64,000 nt of DNA from Ferrithrix thermotolerans DSM 19514 (GTDB taxonomy: Bacteria > Actinomycetota > Acidimicrobiia > Acidimicrobiales > CAIXPF01), in the NCBI GenBank assembly GCA_945906305.1, contig CAMDQT010000008.1, positions 55,945-119,944 of the forward strand. The letters run 5' to 3'. The position numbers were made by a program, and so were the translations under genes. Below, one piece after another: positions 17,323 through 24,385 of the stretch; position 1 is the first letter of the stretch, and every line of letters starts with the position of its first letter. The notes under the pieces were generated by a model. It made no database searches. It saw only the letters and a list, made by a program, of their open reading frames with translations, and was not told the DNA's origin.

Positions 17323-18323
17323 CAGGCCGAGAGGGCAGCGACGATGCAGTCGGCCAACTCGGTGATGAACGTACGGTACTTCCCGTCCGCAGGCAGAGTG
17401 TGGGTTGCCAACTCGACCAGAGTGGTCCCGGTTTCGTTGGCCACTGCCCGCGCCACCGCAGCGGGGGTGCCGATCTCGGTGAAAAGGACCGAGACTCCGG
17501 CGCGGCGGATCTGCTCGTTGAGCCTCGCGAGTTGCGCGGCGGAGGTTTCTGCTTGGCTGGACAATGAGGGTACGACGGCGCCGATGTGCTCGAATCCGTA
17601 GCGGTCCGCGAAGTACCCGAGCGATTGATGGCCGGTCACCAGCTTTCGTCGACCAACTGGCACGGTGGCCGTCTTGGCCTGTGTCCGTTCGTCGAGCGCG
17701 ATGAGCTCCGCCCGCAGCGCCGCGGCGCTCGCTGTTACATCCAGTGCGAGCGTGGCGGCGAGTTCGGCGGCGAGTGCTTCGACCACCGCCGCCATCGACC
17801 ATGGGTCAACCCAGAAATGGGGATCACCATCGAGGTGATCCTTCGGGGGTTGGTTGTCGGCGGCGCTGCTCAGGGGTCGGATATTGAGGTGGTCGGTGGC
17901 CTCGAAGACGGGCACCCCGGTGGCCTTGGCTTCCGCCAGCGCGGCGTGTAGGCCCTCTTCTAGTCCCAGGCCGTTGACCACGACGAGGTCGGCGTTGCGC
18001 ACCATGGCGATGTCCTTGGCCGAGGGCGACCAGTCGTGGGGGTCTGTCCCGTTGCCCATCAGCACCCGGACCTCAGCCCGGTCGCGGACGAGGTCGGTGA
18101 CCACTGCGCCGAGCACCGGATAGGACACGACAATGATCGCCCGGCCACCGGCGCCGGGGGTCGGCTTGGCGTTGGATCCGCACGCCAACGGCACGAGGCT
18201 GAGGCTTACCACCAGCAGGATGGCGCGGGGTAGGGCCCAGGAGCGACGGCTGGTCCCAATGCCGAGTAGCGGACGGCGATGATGCCGTCGACCCTCGATT
18301 TTGGAAATGACTCTCAGAATCAC
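17322..18323 (-). CDS. znuA: Zinc/manganese ABC transporter substrate-binding lipoprotein
   Basis: 333 residues from a GTG at 18323. Lipoprotein signal ending in VPLAC-GSN (about residue 48), so it is anchored outside the membrane. Cluster A-I metal-binding protein: likely ligands are His in GTDPHDWSPS, His in DGDPHFWVDP, His in VTGHQSLGYF and Glu/Asp in LFTEIGTP. A Zur-like box overlaps the GTG start. Either the transcript is leaderless or the true start is internal, but no in-frame ATG exists before the signal peptide. Heads a three-gene operon with overlapping stops and starts. Confidence 0.88.
   Translation of the reverse strand: MILRVISKIEGRRHHRRPLLGIGTSRRSWALPRAILLVVSLSLVPLACGSNAKPTPGAGGRAIIVVSYPVLGAVVTDLVRDRAEVRVLMGNGTDPHDWSPSAKDIAMVRNADLVVVNGLGLEEGLHAALAEAKATGVPVFEATDHLNIRPLSSAADNQPPKDHLDGDPHFWVDPWSMAAVVEALAAELAATLALDVTASAAALRAELIALDERTQAKTATVPVGRRKLVTGHQSLGYFADRYGFEHIGAVVPSLSSQAETSAAQLARLNEQIRRAGVSVLFTEIGTPAAVARAVANETGTTLVELATHTLPADGKYRTFITELADCIVAALSA
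18302..18322 (-). promoter_or_regulatory. Zur-like operator at the znuA start
   Basis: Read on the plus strand it has TG, then AAATGA, CTC, TCA and ends ATCA. Aligned by eye to the mycobacterial Zur consensus (TGAAAATGAT..ATCATTTTCA), 15 of 21 positions agree, with the TGA-3-TCA core intact. Position over the start of a zinc ABC operon supports repression by a Zur/Fur-family protein. Confidence 0.5.
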
Positions 18324-18388
18324 AGTGGCGAATCTAGGCCATCATGCGTTCCGCCCGCAGGTCGACGCGGCCGACGGGGTGGCCGGTT

Positions 18389-19144
18389 TCAACGATGCGT
18401 GGGGGGATTTGGCCGAGGGCCGCGACGGAGCATGACCCGTACACCGAAGGCGCCCGAAGCAACCAGCACGATCGCGGCGATTGCCAGCCGGAGCGCCGTG
18501 GACCCGTTGCGTTCGCGGCCTTCGGTGACGGTGGTCGAACTCGATGCGATCGACGACGGTCGCGGTGCGACGCTGGTGACAACGGGAGCGGCAGCTTCGG
18601 TGGACGCGGTCGCTGCCTGGCCTGCTACCGCGACTGCCACTGAGGGGGAGGACCCCGAGATGACCACCGCCGGGGCCGGGTACCTGGGTTCGGGCCCCCC
18701 GGGTTGGGGTAGGTCGATCCAGGCCAGTTCGCCATTCACGCAGGTCTGCACCAGGGGCAGGTACACCGTGCGATCTGGTCCCGCGGCGATGAAGACGAGG
18801 TGGAACTGCTCGACGCTCGACGCGTCGAGTTGTGGGCCGGAGAAGGTCACCGTCTGCGCGGTGTTCTCCACGACCCACCCGGCCTTGGGTGCCCCGCTCA
18901 TGGCGCTGAAGCCGTTGGGCACGGCGAAGCGCAGCCGTATGGTGGGTGAGCCCTCGCAACCGTGGGGGACGATGAAGGCCACGCTGACTGGCCGGTTGGC
19001 CGGTACCGAGGTGGGGTCGGCGCTGACATGGGCGGCGGCGCTACCGGCGGCGACGAACAGCATGGTCGCCACAGCTAACATGGTCGCCACAGCTAACGCC
19101 GTGGGGGCCACGATTCGGGACAAGCGGATACAGAACCGTGCCAT
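18389..19144 (-). CDS. YcnI-family (DUF1775) copper-associated secreted membrane protein
   Basis: 251 residues from ATG 19144. Signal peptide of about 37 residues ends AAGSAAA, leaving His as the first mature residue (HVSADPTSVPANRP); YcnI-type proteins bind copper through this N-terminal His. The DUF1775 beta-sandwich follows (VPHGCEGSPTIRLRF, KAGWVVEN), then a Thr/Ser/Pro linker and a single C-terminal membrane helix (about 222-242) with a basic tail. It lies 65 bases upstream of the zinc operon in the same direction, so the two may be co-regulated. The signal peptide contains a duplicated six-residue unit (AVATML). Confidence 0.85.
   Translation of the reverse strand: MARFCIRLSRIVAPTALAVATMLAVATMLFVAAGSAAAHVSADPTSVPANRPVSVAFIVPHGCEGSPTIRLRFAVPNGFSAMSGAPKAGWVVENTAQTVTFSGPQLDASSVEQFHLVFIAAGPDRTVYLPLVQTCVNGELAWIDLPQPGGPEPRYPAPAVVISGSSPSVAVAVAGQAATASTEAAAPVVTSVAPRPSSIASSSTTVTEGRERNGSTALRLAIAAIVLVASGAFGVRVMLRRGPRPNPPTHR
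19063..19098. repeat. 18-bp tandem duplication in the YcnI signal peptide
   Basis: The 18-mer ATGGTCGCCACAGCTAAC occurs twice in immediate succession (19063-19080 and 19081-19098). It keeps frame and adds six residues to the hydrophobic core of the signal peptide. Confidence 0.95.
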
Positions 19145-19206
19145 GACGACCTCAGCGGGGGTGGTTCGCCTTGCAGCGATCCGCACGCCGCGCCCGCTGC
19201 GGACGT

Positions 19207-19241
19207 GGGCCACATATTAGTTCCGGGCCACATATTAGTTC
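19207..19241. repeat. 18-bp-period direct repeat upstream of the YcnI gene
   Basis: GGGCCACATATTAGTTC occurs at 19207-19223 and 19225-19241. On the coding (minus) strand each copy contains AACTAATATG, so each has a possible -10-like TAATAT and a GAACTA half-site. It lies 60-100 bases before the ATG, a normal place for an operator or promoter. Confidence 0.85.
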
Positions 19242-19316
19242 TGGGCGAGATCGGGTGGTCGGACGGAAACATCGAGGCACTGCTCGAGGCTGGAGGGGCG
19301 TTGCAAGCCACCCCGC

Positions 19317-19802
19317 TCAGTGCCGAATGAACGCTGCGACGACGGGGTTCTGGCGCATCGCGCTGAGTTCCTCCTCGGTGGGCAGGATCGGTCGGTCCCG
19401 GGCGGTGTTGACCATGCACAGGAACCCCATGGCCTCGTCCTCGCCCGCCCGGAATTGGTGCCAGGTCATTGGCGGTACCCTCACCAGGTCGTTGGTGTCG
19501 AGGTGCAGGACCGTGGCGTCAACCAAACACGAGCCCCGGCCGCGCAGGATCATCACCCCGTGGACGTGTTCGTGACATTCGAGGGTGGAATAGCCCCCCG
19601 GGGCGATCTCGAAATAGCGCAACTCGCAGGCCAACTCGGGTGCATTGATGAGTACCTGTCGGGTTACGTCCCGGAAGGGTGCCGAGCCCTCCTGTTTGTA
19701 GGCCAGCATTTCGACCTGTTCCCACCGGAACGTGCCGTCATGGCGACGGTGAACTGCCGCTTCGAGGCCGGGACTGGGCTCATCGCCGGAGGGCTCCATC
19801 AT
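19317..19802 (-). CDS. Cupin-domain protein paired with RuBisCO-like protein (candidate methylthioxylulose 5-phosphate methylsulfurylase)
   Basis: 161 residues from ATG 19802; an ATG at 19799 is also possible. Longer versions run into the upstream gene. Single cupin with metal-binding HEHVHGVMILRGRG and, in the second motif, PPMTWHQFRA. The stretch KQEGSAPFRDVTRQVL plus CELRYFEIAPGG resembles cupins found beside RuBisCO-like proteins. In Rhodospirillum rubrum such a cupin converts 1-methylthioxylulose 5-phosphate to deoxyxylulose 5-phosphate and methanethiol. It starts 4 bases after the upstream stop, so the two are co-translated. The functional call is by context and recalled family resemblance, not a search. 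Confidence 0.7.
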   Translation of the reverse strand: MMEPSGDEPSPGLEAAVHRRHDGTFRWEQVEMLAYKQEGSAPFRDVTRQVLINAPELACELRYFEIAPGGYSTLECHEHVHGVMILRGRGSCLVDATVLHLDTNDLVRVPPMTWHQFRAGEDEAMGFLCMVNTARDRPILPTEEELSAMRQNPVVAAFIRH

Positions 19803-19806
19803 GCGA

Positions 19807-20922
19807 TCATGCACCGCCGTTGGCCACTTCGCGTACGAAATGGTTCGCTTGCTCATCAAGGCGATCACCTGCGCTGAGCAGCGCACCACCGATGAGCAGC
19901 ATCACGTCTTGGCCGTAGGTGCCGATAATCTCGCCGACCCGATCGGGGGTCATACCGCCGGCGGGTACCGGCAGGCAGGGAGCGAGGTGGGCCCAGGGTC
20001 GCCGGGCACGCTCGGCGATGGCTTGGCAGCGTTGGGCCGAGTAGGAGAACCGTCCGCCGACATGGGGGAAGATCGTGGCATCGGCGCCAAGCATCCGAAA
20101 CAGGCTGGCCAGCAGCAGCGGCGGGTCGATGCGGGCCGCGCCGGCAAAGGCCGGATGGGCTAGGACCGCCAGACCATGCAGGTCGCTATCGACCAGCTCG
20201 CGGAAGGCACCGAGGCCGATCAGGCTGGGGGCGACGAGAATTGCCTCCACGCCCTGCTCGCGGGCGAATGCGGCCTGTCGGGCCAAGCTCTGCGGTGAGC
20301 CCACCAGACTCGGGACATAACACGTGGATCCACCGGTGTCCCTGTTGGCGCGCTGCACTGCGGCCTGGCACGCCTCGACTCGGGCCGCGAAGGGTGCGGC
20401 GCTTTGGTCCGCCAGGCCGTGGTCGTCCTTGACGAAGTCAATGCCGGCTCGAGCGAAGCGCCCGCAGAGGTCAGCCAGCGCGGCCGCGCTCAGGCCCTGA
20501 GGCTGGAGCGCGGTAGCGGTGAGGGGCCGTTGTGGCGCCCCACAAAGCTGGCGCAGACCCTCGATACCGTGACGCGGCCCCCGAAAGGACGCCAGCAATT
20601 CCGCCGGTAGGGTGACATCGAGGAGTCTGACCTCCTCGTGTAGCGAACAGTTGCCAAACAGCATGTTCAACAACTGGGTCACGTCGCGGCCGACGGTCTC
20701 GGTCGCCAAGTCGAGGGTCACGGCGTAGTAGCCCGGGCCTTCTTCGCTGATGTCCTGCACGCGACCGACGACCTCGTCCACAATCCGACGGTCAGTGATG
20801 GCCTCGAGGGGCATCTCGACGCTCTGCTCGGTGGCAAGGGCACGGGCCGTTGCTTCGATTTCGTCGGCCGCCGCGGCTACCAAGTAGGTGGCCCGGATCC
20901 AGGCCGCGTTGTTGTGCTTCAC
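19807..20922 (-). CDS. RuBisCO-like protein (form IV)
   Basis: 371 residues from a GTG at 20922 with GAGAGGA about 11 bases upstream. N-terminal RuBisCO domain (1-125), then a TIM barrel: GIDFVKDDHGLADQ near residue 170 carries the carbamylated-Lys and Asp positions, but the third metal ligand Glu is His. Near residues 270-275 FPHVGGRFS, and near 320-345 PVPAGGMTPDRV and DVMLLIGGALL form the phosphate-binding end. Length and motifs fit the R. rubrum-type RuBisCO-like protein, which isomerises 5-methylthioribulose 1-phosphate in the methylthioadenosine-isoprenoid shunt. It is not expected to fix CO2. The adjacent cupin supports this. Methylthioadenosine phosphorylase and the sugar isomerase are not in the window. 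Confidence 0.85.
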   Translation of the reverse strand: MKHNNAAWIRATYLVAAAADEIEATARALATEQSVEMPLEAITDRRIVDEVVGRVQDISEEGPGYYAVTLDLATETVGRDVTQLLNMLFGNCSLHEEVRLLDVTLPAELLASFRGPRHGIEGLRQLCGAPQRPLTATALQPQGLSAAALADLCGRFARAGIDFVKDDHGLADQSAAPFAARVEACQAAVQRANRDTGGSTCYVPSLVGSPQSLARQAAFAREQGVEAILVAPSLIGLGAFRELVDSDLHGLAVLAHPAFAGAARIDPPLLLASLFRMLGADATIFPHVGGRFSYSAQRCQAIAERARRPWAHLAPCLPVPAGGMTPDRVGEIIGTYGQDVMLLIGGALLSAGDRLDEQANHFVREVANGGA

Positions 20923-20996
20923 CGGATGTTCATCCTCTCACCCCCCCATGGGGCCCCGCCAACTGTCCCCGGTGGTGCGGTCGGTACCGCCCCATG

Positions 20997-21009
20997 TAGT
21001 TCCGAACTA
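20997..21009. promoter_or_regulatory. Palindromic operator candidate between the RuBisCO-like and quinone oxidoreductase genes
   Basis: TAGTTCCGAACTA is a perfect dyad around a central C, 53 bases before the oxidoreductase ATG. The half-site TAGTTC recurs twice in the repeat at 19207-19241. The next 35 bases also carry GGTCC four times in tandem (21025-21044). Confidence 0.45.
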
Positions 21010-21061
21010 GGGTCCTGCCCGCTCGGTCCGGTCCGGTCCGGTCCCCAGTCCAGGAGGCGTC

Positions 21062-22042
21062 ATGCGCGCGGTGGTGTTGAACGGTTACGGCGGGACCGAG
21101 GTCATGCAACTTTTGGAGTTGGCGGATTTGCATGCTGGACCGGAGCAGATTCTCGTCGAGGTCGCTGCCACCGCCATCAACCGGGCCGACCTGATGCAAC
21201 GCATGGGGCGTTACCCGCAACCGGGGCCCAAGCCCGAACATGAGATCCCTGGCCTCGAGTTCGCCGGCCGGGTCGGCTCGGTGGGCACCTCGGTGTCCGC
21301 ATGGAAAGTTGGGGACCCCGTCATGGGCATCCTTTCCGGTGGTGGCTACGCCTCGCAGGTCGTGCTGCACGAACGTCAGGCCATAGCCGTTCCCGCTGGC
21401 ATCGACGTGGCGGACGCCGCGGCAATACCGGAGGTGTGGTTGACCGCATGGGATGCCCTTGTGTTGCAGGCTGGGCTCGGCCCCGGCGGGGTGGCCCTTG
21501 TGCACGGCGGGGCGTCGGGGGTGGGTACGGCCGCAATCCAGATCGCCCGGTGGGTTGGGGCGCGGGTGGTGGTTACCTGTTCGGCGGGCAAGATCGACCG
21601 CTGCCTGGCCCTCGGTGCCGATGCCGCCGTTGACTACCGTGGCGGCGACGTGCTTGCTGCGGTGCGTGAGGTATCCGGCGGACGCGGCGCGGATGCCGTG
21701 CTCGACGTCGTGGGTGGGGAGAACCTCGATCTCAACCTCGATGCCCTCGCTCTACGCGGGGCCATCGTGCAGGTCGGCACGATGGGCGAGCTCAGTGCGC
21801 CCCTGGCGTTCGGCAAGCTGATGATGAAGCGGGCGTCGCTCATCGGCACCGTGTTGCGGGCTCGGCCGTTGGAGGAGAAGGCGGCGTTGGCCCAGCGGTT
21901 CTCCAAGGAACTGCTGCCGGCGTTTGCCGATGGTCGTTTGCGCCCCGTGATCGATCGTCGCTTTGCCCTCGTGGAGATCGGCGCCGCGCATGATTACGTG
22001 GCGGCCAACGCCAACGTGGGCAAGGTAGTCATCGACATCTGA
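21062..22042 (+). CDS. NAD(P)H:quinone oxidoreductase (MDR family)
   Basis: 326 residues, preceded by AGGAGG 4 bases before the ATG. Medium-chain reductase without structural zinc: INRADLMQRMGRYPQPG, GLEFAGRVGSVG, the nucleotide-binding VHGGASGVGTAAIQIA, and DVVGGENL. It matches the PIG3/QorA-type quinone oxidoreductases that reduce quinones or enones with NADPH. Divergent from the RuBisCO-like gene with 139 bases between, containing a perfect palindrome that may serve one or both promoters. Confidence 0.9.
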   Translation: MRAVVLNGYGGTEVMQLLELADLHAGPEQILVEVAATAINRADLMQRMGRYPQPGPKPEHEIPGLEFAGRVGSVGTSVSAWKVGDPVMGILSGGGYASQVVLHERQAIAVPAGIDVADAAAIPEVWLTAWDALVLQAGLGPGGVALVHGGASGVGTAAIQIARWVGARVVVTCSAGKIDRCLALGADAAVDYRGGDVLAAVREVSGGRGADAVLDVVGGENLDLNLDALALRGAIVQVGTMGELSAPLAFGKLMMKRASLIGTVLRARPLEEKAALAQRFSKELLPAFADGRLRPVIDRRFALVEIGAAHDYVAANANVGKVVIDI

Positions 22043-22104
22043 CCTACGGCCGCCAGCCGGGCCAACTCGATTTGCCTGGAACTGCGGACCGCGGGCGTGG
22101 CGGC

Positions 22105-22833
22105 TCAGCGCCCCAGGGTGCGGGCGAACAGGGCGTGGAGGCGTTCCCAGTGCCGTTCGGCGGAGGGTTTGTCATACGCTCCGTCGCGTTGGGGGAACGC
22201 GAAGCCATGATGGGCACCGGGATACCATTCGATGCGCGCGTTCGCTCCGACCGTGCGTAGGTGGGCTTCGAGCCCGTCGATCATCGCCTTGGGGGCGTAG
22301 TCGTCGAACTCGGCGCAGCCGAAGTAGAGCTCAGCGGATATCGAGGCGGCCAGATGGGCGGGAGACTTCTCGCCGAACAGGCGCACGCCGTACATCGACG
22401 CTGCCGCCTTGATGCGGTCGGGGAACATCGCCGCCATGGCAAAGGAGAACGGTCCGCTCATGCAGTAGCCAACGCACCCCACTCGGGTTGCATCCGCCGC
22501 CGGGTCGGCGTCGGCGTGGGCGAACATGGTCTCGGTGTCCGACGCCACCATTCGATCGCTCAGCGCGTTCATCAACGCGAACATGACGTCGCGGGACCCA
22601 GGGTCGTTGCGTTCGAGGACGAAGTCGCGGCTCTGGCGGTAGTAGAGGTTGGGTAGAACCACGTAGTAGCCGGTGGTGGCGATGCGCCGGGCCATGTCGT
22701 GCAACTCTTCGCGCTTGCCTGGTGCGTCCATGTAGAAGAACACCACGGGATGCGGCCCGCCCTCTTCAGGGTGGGTGATGAACGTGTTCATCGTGCCATC
22801 CGCGGTCCGCAGGTCGAGGTGGTGTTCGATCAT
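22105..22833 (-). CDS. Dienelactone hydrolase family protein
   Basis: 242 residues, alpha/beta hydrolase. Nucleophile elbow GCVGYCMSG gives a catalytic Cys, as in dienelactone hydrolase; YFGCAEFDDYAP and GAHHGFAFPQ supply likely Asp and His. Members hydrolyse dienelactones from aromatic degradation or act on other small esters. Neighbours are a quinone oxidoreductase (convergent) and citrate synthase (upstream, separated by a strong terminator), so there is no clear aromatic pathway here and the substrate remains open. Confidence 0.9.
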   Translation of the reverse strand: MIEHHLDLRTADGTMNTFITHPEEGGPHPVVFFYMDAPGKREELHDMARRIATTGYYVVLPNLYYRQSRDFVLERNDPGSRDVMFALMNALSDRMVASDTETMFAHADADPAADATRVGCVGYCMSGPFSFAMAAMFPDRIKAAASMYGVRLFGEKSPAHLAASISAELYFGCAEFDDYAPKAMIDGLEAHLRTVGANARIEWYPGAHHGFAFPQRDGAYDKPSAERHWERLHALFARTLGR

Positions 22834-22895
22834 GGGTGCAAACCGTAGCCCGCTTCGCAGCGACGCGAGGCCAGACGTTGCGGGGCGTTGGGCGG

Positions 22896-22933
22896 AAAAG
22901 CACGCCGCGCCCCGGGCGAACCCGGGGCGCGGC
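22896..22933 (-). terminator. Strong intrinsic terminator after citrate synthase
   Basis: A perfect 13-bp stem (22904-22916 with 22921-22933) closes a four-base CGAA loop. On the minus strand the stem is followed by GTGCTTTTCC, the U-tract. It ends the citrate synthase transcript before the hydrolase gene. Confidence 0.85.
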
Positions 22934-22952
22934 GAGCAGTATCAGATGAGTT

Positions 22953-24221
22953 CTAGGACCGGCCGTCGATCGGCACGTAGTCACGTACGCCTTCGCCGAT
23001 GTAGAGCTGCCGAGGACGCGAGATGCGCTGGTCCTGGGACAACATCTCGTCCCAGTGCGCCAGCCAGCCGGTGATGCGCGGAATGCCGAACAGCACGGTG
23101 AACATCTCGATGGGGAAGCCCATGGCCTGGTAGATCAGGCCCGAGTAGAAGTCCACATTGGGGTACAACCGGCGGCTGATGAAGTAGTCGTCGGAGAGTG
23201 CCACTTCTTCGAGCTTGAGGGCAATATCGAGCAACGGGTTCTTGCCGGTGACCTCGAAGACCTCGTAGGCGATTTTTTTTATGATTGTGGCCCGAGGGTC
23301 GTAGTTCTTGTAGACGCGGTGACCGAAGCCGAAAATGCGGAACTCGCCGCTCTTGGCCCGTGCGACGGCCTCGTCGACCCGGTCGTAGCTGCCGATGTCG
23401 GTCAGCATCCGGATGACCTGTTCGTTGGCGCCACCGTGGCGGGGGCCGTACAGACCGGCTGCTGCGCCAGCGGCGGAAGAGTAGGGGTCGGCGTGGGCTG
23501 AGCCGATGACCCGCATAGCGGTGGTGCCGCAGTTCTGCTCGTGATCGGCGTGCAGCATGAACAGCACATCCATGGCTCGCGCCAGGGTGGGGTCGATCTC
23601 GTAGTCGCTGCCGATCCGCCACATCATGTTGAGGAAGTTGGCGGGGAACGAGGCACTGTTGTCCGGGTAGACGAAGGGCAGGCCCTGGCTGAAGCGATAG
23701 CAGCACGCGGCGATGGTGGGGGACTTGGCCACCAGTCGGACGATCTGCTTCATCCGGTTGGCCGGATTTTCGACGTCTTTGGCCTCGGGGTACAGAGTGG
23801 AAAGCGCACCGAGGGTGGACACGAACATGCCCATGGGGTGAGCGTCGTAGTGGAAGCCTTCCATGAAACGCTTGCGCAATTGCTCGTGGATGAAGGTGTG
23901 GTGCGTGATGTCGTACTTCCACGCCTCGTATTGCGCCGGCGTCGGCAACTCGCCGTGCAGCAGGAGGTACGCCACCTCGAGGTAGGTCGACTTTTCCGCC
24001 AGCTGTTCGATGGGGTAGCCGCGGTAGCGGAGGATTCCGTTGTCACCGTCAAGTTCGGTGATGGCACTCGACGTGGAAGCGGTTGCCCCGAAGCTGGGGT
24101 CGAAGAACCACACCCCAGGCAGCAGTTTGCTCCACTCCTTGGCGTCGACGCCGCCGTCAACGATGGGGACCTCCACGGAGTTCCCAGTGCGATTGTCGGT
24201 GATGGTAATGCTGTCGGCCAC
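22953..24221 (-). CDS. gltA: Citrate synthase
   Basis: 422 residues, type II length. Condenses oxaloacetate and acetyl-CoA at the entry of the TCA cycle. All catalytic segments are present: LHADHEQNCGT, LYGPRHGGANEQV (His), FGFGHRVYKNYDPR (His) and YPNVDFYSGLIY (Asp). GTG start at 24221 with GGGAG upstream on the coding strand. It is monocistronic, ended by a strong terminator downstream and preceded by about 164 bases to the next gene. Confidence 0.97.
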   Translation of the reverse strand: MADSITITDNRTGNSVEVPIVDGGVDAKEWSKLLPGVWFFDPSFGATASTSSAITELDGDNGILRYRGYPIEQLAEKSTYLEVAYLLLHGELPTPAQYEAWKYDITHHTFIHEQLRKRFMEGFHYDAHPMGMFVSTLGALSTLYPEAKDVENPANRMKQIVRLVAKSPTIAACCYRFSQGLPFVYPDNSASFPANFLNMMWRIGSDYEIDPTLARAMDVLFMLHADHEQNCGTTAMRVIGSAHADPYSSAAGAAAGLYGPRHGGANEQVIRMLTDIGSYDRVDEAVARAKSGEFRIFGFGHRVYKNYDPRATIIKKIAYEVFEVTGKNPLLDIALKLEEVALSDDYFISRRLYPNVDFYSGLIYQAMGFPIEMFTVLFGIPRITGWLAHWDEMLSQDQRISRPRQLYIGEGVRDYVPIDGRS

Positions 24222-24385
24222 CCGAGCTCCCTCAGCCTTGCGTTAGGAAAGAACGAAGGTGGACTCGACTCTGAGTCCGACCCGAGGGTGCAACATAGCC
24301 CGTCCGATCCAAGATCGGTAGGCATGGGTCCAAGATCCCAAAACAGGTGCACGTCTGGGGCCTGATGGCGCTGGTCGATGGCGAG

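Noticed and set aside
21025..21044. GGTCC x4 as a regulatory array
   Set aside because: Too short and low in complexity to support by itself; kept only as a note beside the palindrome.
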